Assembly (NCBI GenBank): GCA_009782015.1
Contig: WQUP01000206.1
Coordinates: 1-9,529 of the forward strand
Source of the DNA: Endomicrobiia bacterium
Lineage (GTDB): Bacteria > Elusimicrobiota > Endomicrobiia > Endomicrobiales > Endomicrobiaceae
Direction of reading: 5' to 3'
Length of the DNA: 9,529 nt
In this document: positions 6,862-9,529 of the stretch, in pieces
How the letters are laid out: the number at the start of each line of letters is the position of its first letter
How positions within the stretch are numbered: position 1 is the stretch's first letter
Notes under the pieces: generated by a model
What the model saw: the letters and a program-made list of their open reading frames with translations, nothing else
Told to the model about the DNA's origin: nothing
Database searches by the model: none
Program-made: the position numbers and the translations under genes

Positions 6862-6898
6862 ATGACAAAAGAGCTGAATTGAAACCTGCTTTTGTCAA
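6862..6898. repeat. Inverted repeat with 17-nt spacer, copy 1
   Basis: TGACAAAAG (6863-6871) pairs with CTTTTGTCA (6889-6897) across 17 nt ending AAACCTG. A second copy with the same spacer length is at 7415-7451; the two bracket the small secreted-protein gene. This copy abuts the stop codon of that gene at 6899-6901. Confidence 0.75.
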
Positions 6899-7366
6899 TT
6901 ATTTGGATTTCTTTTCGCTTTTGCCTTTTTTAAAATCTTTCTTGTCGTTTTTCATGCCTTTCATTTGTTTCATTTTTGCCTGTCCTTCGGGGCTAAGGAG
7001 GAAATCTACTTTTTTATTTACGACAGCTGTTTTGTCGGCTTCGGTTTCGGATATTTTCTCCTGCATTTTAGCGGACATTTCTTTTTTTACGGCAAGATCT
7101 TTGTCGGTCTGGGCTGAAACGAGATTAGTAAGCTCCTGCTTTACCGCCGGTTTGTCGGCGTCGGAAGCTTTGTTGTATTTGTCCACAAGAGCCTGCGCTT
7201 TTTTAAAGTATTCCGCCTTGTCTTTTTTTACGGCTTCCCATTTTGCTTTCTGCTCCGGCGTCATATTTTTGCCTTCATGTCCGAAGTTGCCTTGTCCCTG
7301 TCCCGCGAAACCTAAAGTGCTCAACACAAACATTCCCAACATTACAAACGCTGTTTTTTTCATCAT
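6899..7366 (-). CDS. Small secreted lysine-rich helical protein, Spy/CpxP-like in appearance
   Basis: 155 aa from the upstream ATG (7366). A second ATG follows immediately (7363). AAGGAG lies 6 nt before the first and 9 nt before the second, so the second is equally or more likely. Signal peptide: MKK then a VMLGMFVLSTLGFA core, cleavage probably before GQG (about residue 21/22). The mature part is almost wholly polar helix, rich in Lys, Asp, Glu and Ala, with no Cys. It contains NMTPEQKAKWEAVKKDK, resembling the LTPEQ-type motif of Spy/CpxP periplasmic chaperones, and LLSPEGQAKMKQM near the end, then a Lys-rich tail. Spy-family membership is suggested by this pattern only; an unrelated periplasmic coiled-coil protein is possible. 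It is monocistronic, convergent with the autotransporter and divergent from the downstream operon. Confidence 0.8.
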   Translation of the reverse strand: MMKKTAFVMLGMFVLSTLGFAGQGQGNFGHEGKNMTPEQKAKWEAVKKDKAEYFKKAQALVDKYNKASDADKPAVKQELTNLVSAQTDKDLAVKKEMSAKMQEKISETEADKTAVVNKKVDFLLSPEGQAKMKQMKGMKNDKKDFKKGKSEKKSK

Positions 7367-7372
7367 GGTACT

Positions 7373-7378
7373 CTCCTT
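7373..7378 (-). promoter_or_regulatory. Ribosome binding site with two in-frame ATGs
   Basis: Minus-strand AAGGAG. Spacing is 6 nt to the ATG at 7366 and 9 nt to the ATG at 7363, so the choice between MMKK and MKK is open; both keep the same signal peptide. Confidence 0.6.
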
Positions 7379-7391
7379 TTTCCTGTTTTAG

Positions 7392-7416
7392 ATCCCCGAT
7401 TAAGACATTCAGGGAT
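7392..7416 (-). repeat. TGTCAT-flanked hairpin with 9-nt loop (copy D)
   Basis: ATCCCCGA (7392-7399) with TCAGGGAT (7409-7416), one G-T wobble, around a loop that reads ATGTCTTAA on the minus strand. TGTCAT flanks it on that strand, as in copy A. It lies between the small gene's RBS and its presumed promoter, so it would sit in that mRNA's leader. Confidence 0.75.
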
Positions 7417-7451
7417 GACAAAAGAGAGGAACTAAAACCTGCTTTTGTCAT
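7415..7451. repeat. Inverted repeat with 17-nt spacer, copy 2
   Basis: Perfect 10-bp arms ATGACAAAAG (7415-7424) and CTTTTGTCAT (7442-7451) with a 17-nt spacer ending AAACCTG, as in the copy at 6862-6898. It overlaps the edge of hairpin copy D, so each half carries a TGTCAT boundary. Confidence 0.75.
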
Positions 7452-7494
7452 TTTTGAACCGCTGACAAATCAACGCAGAGCGTAAAACTTTTAT

Positions 7495-7524
7495 TGCCCC
7501 GCATTTGACATGCCCCGCATTTGA
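7495..7524 (+). promoter_or_regulatory. Direct repeat upstream of the operon promoter, candidate activator site
   Basis: TGCCCCGCATTTGA occurs perfectly at 7495-7508 and 7511-7524, a 16-bp period, ending 2 bp before the -35 box. Repeats placed just upstream of -35 are typical of activator binding, but no cognate regulator is in the window. Confidence 0.45.
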
Positions 7525-7526
7525 AT

Positions 7527-7555
7527 TTGACACCATTTTACCTTTTACCTATTAT
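7527..7555 (+). promoter_or_regulatory. Sigma70-type promoter of the three-gene operon
   Basis: TTGACA (7527-7532), 17-bp spacer, TATTAT (7550-7555; 5 of 6). Predicted start is near 7562, leaving a leader of about 25 nt before the ATG at 7587. Confidence 0.75.
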
Positions 7556-7586
7556 ATATCATCTGTCGTTAAAAAAGGGGGGTATT

Positions 7587-7850
7587 ATGGAAACGGCTTT
7601 AAGAATCAGAAACATCTTGTTTAAGGCTTTTGTCATCAATTACGCTGTTATTTTTATCGTGTGGCTTATAATGCTGACAGGATTATACAATATTTTAATG
7701 GACTTTTTTTTCGGCTTTGATCCGCAGCGCACGGCAATATTTATGGTACATCTTCTGGGAGCGTGGAAAATTGCCGGCGTGACGCTTTTTCTGATTCCGG
7801 CCGCGGCGATTCATTGGGAATACAGGAAAGGCAGAAGATTGGAAGATTAG
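7587..7850 (+). CDS. Small two-TM membrane protein, DUF6868-like
   Basis: 87 aa from ATG 7587, preceded by a purine-rich AAAAAAGGGGGG (7571-7582). An ATG at 7521 extends the frame upstream but lies before the promoter and has no SD, so I reject it. It has two hydrophobic segments (about 12-34 and 58-78) with a loop containing FGFDPQRTAIFMVH, and a basic C-terminus. The layout (LR...F..FVINYAVIF.WL..., then a short loop and ...H.LGAWKIAGVTLFLIP) resembles the uncharacterised DUF6868 family; this is from memory and moderate at best. It is the first gene of a probable operon with the phosphatase and G1P dehydrogenase. The last residues (RRLED) and stop are encoded inside the octamer palindrome at 7833-7908, so the C-terminus has probably been rewritten by that repeat. 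Confidence 0.75.
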   Translation: METALRIRNILFKAFVINYAVIFIVWLIMLTGLYNILMDFFFGFDPQRTAIFMVHLLGAWKIAGVTLFLIPAAAIHWEYRKGRRLED

Positions 7851-7908
7851 AAGTTTGGAAGCTTGGCAACTGCCAAACTTCTAAGCCCTCCAAGCTCTCT
7901 AAACTTCC
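7833..7908. repeat. Octamer-built imperfect palindrome 1, spanning a stop codon
   Basis: The left arm is four tandem 8-bp units RGAAGNTT: AGAAGATT, GGAAGATT, AGAAGTTT, GGAAGCTT (7833-7864). The right arm (7875-7908) read backwards has the same kind of units, AGAAGTTT, GGAGGGCTT, AGAGAGCTT, GGAAGTTT. The central 12 bp pair perfectly (7847-7858 with 7873-7884). The stop codon of the small membrane gene (7848-7850) is inside the left arm; the right arm ends 17 nt before the phosphatase ATG. Confidence 0.85.
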
Positions 7909-7925
7909 GCCGCATAGGAAAACGA

Positions 7926-8597
7926 ATGAAAAAGACGGCGCTTATCAGCGATTTTGACGGGACTTTGTCAAAAGAAGATTTTTTCAATATGGTTATTGAC
8001 AGGCTTTTGTCAAAAGATGATATACAGCCCTGGCAGGATTATCTTGCCGGCAGAATAACCCACCTGGAAGCGTTAAGCCGCATATTTGCCAAAGTGCGCA
8101 TACCGCAGGCAGAGCTGGATATTTTTATACAAAGCATAGAGATAGACCCGAAAGCCGAAGAGACTTTTGAGCTGTGCAAAGAACTTGCTATACCTATATA
8201 TATATGCAGCGCGGGAATGGATTACTACATTTTAAAAAAGATTCCGCAGCTTATTGAAAAATACAACATTACAATAGTCGCCAACAAAGCCGAATACTCT
8301 CCGGAAACCGGCTTTGAGGTTACCCCGCCGCCGGTTGGCAGCCTTTTTTACAGTAAAAACACCGGCATTGCTAAAGACGCGCTTGTGGAATCTTTAAAGA
8401 AACAAGGTTTCTTTACGATATTTGCCGGAGACGGCAGACCCGATATCAAAGCCGCCAAGATTGCCGACGCGGTTTTTGCAAAAAGCGTTCTGCTCAACCT
8501 TTGCAGAGAGCAAAATATAAGGACTTTAAAATTTGACGGGTTTGGGGATATTACGGAATACATAGAACGGCGATGCGGGGATGCAGAGAGGCAGTGA
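7926..8597 (+). CDS. HAD-superfamily phosphatase of the MtnX/phosphoserine-phosphatase type
   Basis: 223 aa from ATG 7926 with AGGAA 6 nt upstream; an in-frame ATG at 7863 lies inside the palindrome and gives a poor N-terminus, so I reject it. HAD motifs: DFDGT with nucleophile D9 and acid/base D11; CSAGMD with S95; a Lys in the SKNTGIAKDAL segment; GDGRPD with D169 and D173. The stretch AKSVLLNLCREQNI and the GMDYYILKKI segment closely recall Bacillus MtnX, the methionine-salvage HK-MTPenyl-1-P phosphatase, so the fold is clear. No other methionine-salvage gene is nearby. The neighbour is a glycerol-1-phosphate dehydrogenase, so a sugar-alcohol or glycerol phosphate substrate is more likely (inference). 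The C-terminal residues after YIE (RRCGDAERQ) and the stop are encoded in the second octamer palindrome. Confidence 0.88.
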   Translation: MKKTALISDFDGTLSKEDFFNMVIDRLLSKDDIQPWQDYLAGRITHLEALSRIFAKVRIPQAELDIFIQSIEIDPKAEETFELCKELAIPIYICSAGMDYYILKKIPQLIEKYNITIVANKAEYSPETGFEVTPPPVGSLFYSKNTGIAKDALVESLKKQGFFTIFAGDGRPDIKAAKIADAVFAKSVLLNLCREQNIRTLKFDGFGDITEYIERRCGDAERQ

Positions 8598-8671
8598 TGC
8601 AGTGTAAAAGCAACAGCTAAAGCCTTTGTCTTTGCTCCGCATCTTCGCATCCCTGCGTCCTCGCATCGCCG
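8568..8671. repeat. Octamer-built imperfect palindrome 2, spanning a stop codon
   Basis: Left arm: CGGC plus GATGCGGG, GATGCAGA, GAGGCAGT, GATGCAGT (8572-8603). The right arm (8636-8671) read backwards: CGGC plus GATGCGAG, GACGCAGG, GATGCGAA, GATGCGGA. Ungapped, 27 of the first 35 positions pair. The 32-nt loop is 8604-8635. The phosphatase stop (8595-8597) is in the left arm and the right arm ends 17 nt before the next ATG. It shares architecture but not sequence with 7833-7908. Confidence 0.85.
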
Positions 8672-8688
8672 TTTTACAGGAGTTTTTC

Positions 8689-9529
8689 ATGCCATTAAAC
8701 AAAGCGATAAACATTCCGTCGCTTTTAAAAATCGGAAGCGGGAAGACCGCCAAAATCGGCAAGTACCTTTTTGACAGGAAGTTTTTTAAAACCGCGCTGT
8801 TTTTCAGCGACGGGATAGAAGATATTGTTGCGGACAAGCTTTATTCGGGATTTAAAGAACACGGCATAGAGATAGTCCGAAAGGACTTTATTTCCGACAT
8901 CAACATTGAAAATATAATACACACGGCTTTCAAAGTGCCGCAGGGAACGGACGTGATTATAGGCATAGGCGGCGGGAAGTCGCTGGATTACAGCAAGTAC
9001 TGCGCGCATACCTTGCAGCTGCCGTTTATAAGCGTGCCGACATCCGTGTCAAACGACGGCTTTTGCAGCCCGACAGCTTCGCTGCTTGTTGAGGGTAAAA
9101 GAAAAAGCGTTTATGCCAACATCCCTTACGGCGTTGTGGCGGATTTGGACGTAATATCCGGCGCGCCAAAAGAGACTTTTTACTCGGGGCTTGGAGATAT
9201 GATATCCAAGGCGACTGCCTTGTGGGATTGGAAAAGGGCGTTTGATAAAGGCTTGAGCGATTACAACGATTTTTCGGCAATGCTTGCCTACAACTCCTTG
9301 GACGCTTTGCACTATACGGGAGAACGAGCCGCTCCGGAGGAACTTTATTCCCGGGAATTTTGTTCCAGACTTGCAAACTCTCTGGTTTTAAGCGGCATAG
9401 CCATGGAAGTAGCCGGCTCTTCAAGGCCTGCAAGCGGGAGCGAGCATCTTATTTCGCACGCTTTGGACTATATTTCCGCAAACCCGAGAATGCACGGACT
9501 TCAAGTCGGAGCGGCAACGTACCTTTGCG
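8689..9529 (+). CDS. sn-glycerol-1-phosphate dehydrogenase family protein (AraM/EgsA type), 3'-truncated
   Basis: 280 complete codons before the window ends; the family is usually 350-400 aa, so a C-terminal portion is missing. Start ATG 8689 has AGGAG at 8678-8682, 6 nt spacing. The family reduces dihydroxyacetone phosphate to sn-glycerol-1-phosphate with NAD(P)H. Visible signatures: nucleotide-binding GIGGGKSLD (G94-D100), the family hallmark VPTSVSNDGFCSPTASL (from V116), and metal ligands D170 (GLGDMISK), H253 (SGSEHLISH) and H269 (MHGLQVG), all present. GSSRPASGSEH is also typical. Compared with glycerol dehydrogenase or dehydroquinate synthase, the ND-G-x-x-SP segment favours G1PDH; the more usual residue is His rather than Asn at position 122. 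It is third in the operon; what lies downstream (for example a prenyltransferase) is outside the window. Confidence 0.9.
   Translation, partial: MPLNKAINIPSLLKIGSGKTAKIGKYLFDRKFFKTALFFSDGIEDIVADKLYSGFKEHGIEIVRKDFISDINIENIIHTAFKVPQGTDVIIGIGGGKSLDYSKYCAHTLQLPFISVPTSVSNDGFCSPTASLLVEGKRKSVYANIPYGVVADLDVISGAPKETFYSGLGDMISKATALWDWKRAFDKGLSDYNDFSAMLAYNSLDALHYTGERAAPEELYSREFCSRLANSLVLSGIAMEVAGSSRPASGSEHLISHALDYISANPRMHGLQVGAATYLC

Noticed and set aside
6879..7391. 170-aa + strand ORF opposite the small secreted protein
   Set aside because: It is the antisense of the AAA/GAA-rich Lys/Glu codons, giving a Phe/Ser-rich product. The minus strand has the RBS and signal peptide.
7495..7524. CRISPR-like direct repeats
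   Set aside because: Only two copies separated by 2 bp; no spacer-repeat array and no cas gene in the window.
9026..9433. Minus-strand ORFs (87 and 135 aa) at the right end
   Set aside because: They are shadows of the G1P dehydrogenase frame, which carries the family's catalytic motifs.
1..9529. tRNA or rRNA genes
   Set aside because: I saw no cloverleaf-compatible segment with T-arm GGTTCRA plus acceptor pairing and no rRNA sequence, though I could not run a covariance search.

Overview
The window looks like chromosomal DNA of a diderm (Gram-negative-type) bacterium of moderate GC. It carries an autotransporter with a C-terminal outer-membrane barrel, a second Sec-type secreted protein, and sigma70-like promoters. 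My impression from gene content and repeat style is an Elusimicrobiota/Endomicrobia-like genome. This is only an impression: no rRNA or marker gene is present to test it.

Layout: (1) 1-1793 (+), RecQ helicase missing its first few dozen residues at the window edge. (2) 1794-2112, no gene; a nest of small palindromes, several carrying a TGTCAT boundary. (3) 2113-3630 (-), a Fic-domain AMPylase-type protein with an AbiEi-like winged-helix N-terminus and its own inhibitory motif, behind a near-consensus promoter with direct repeats over its start. (4) 3631-4156, a dense non-coding or small-ORF locus on the + strand: possible promoter, tandem 23-bp palindromes, about nine copies of a pentanucleotide, a UUCG-capped terminator, then four mini-hairpins. 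(5) 4157-6694 (+), an autotransporter with about 12 passenger repeats, closed by a strong bidirectional terminator. (6) 6899-7366 (-), a small lysine-rich secreted protein with a Spy/CpxP-like look, bracketed by two copies of one inverted repeat. (7) 7495-9529 (+), a promoter and probable operon: a two-TM DUF6868-like protein, an MtnX-type HAD phosphatase, and an sn-glycerol-1-phosphate dehydrogenase (AraM/EgsA family) running off the end.

The operon is the clearest metabolic unit: a G1P dehydrogenase next to a small-molecule phosphatase suggests glycerol-1-phosphate chemistry, the stereoisomer used in archaeal lipids and in a few bacterial prenyl-glycerol lipids. The most unusual DNA structure is also there. 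Both intergenic junctions hold an imperfect palindrome with arms built from four tandem 8-bp units. Each starts inside the 3' end of the upstream gene, spans its stop codon and ends 17 nt before the next start codon. The two are unrelated in sequence but share this architecture. A second hairpin family, with variable compensating stems and a semi-conserved 9-nt loop, is scattered over the other intergenic regions. A contingency-type pentanucleotide tract lies upstream of the autotransporter.
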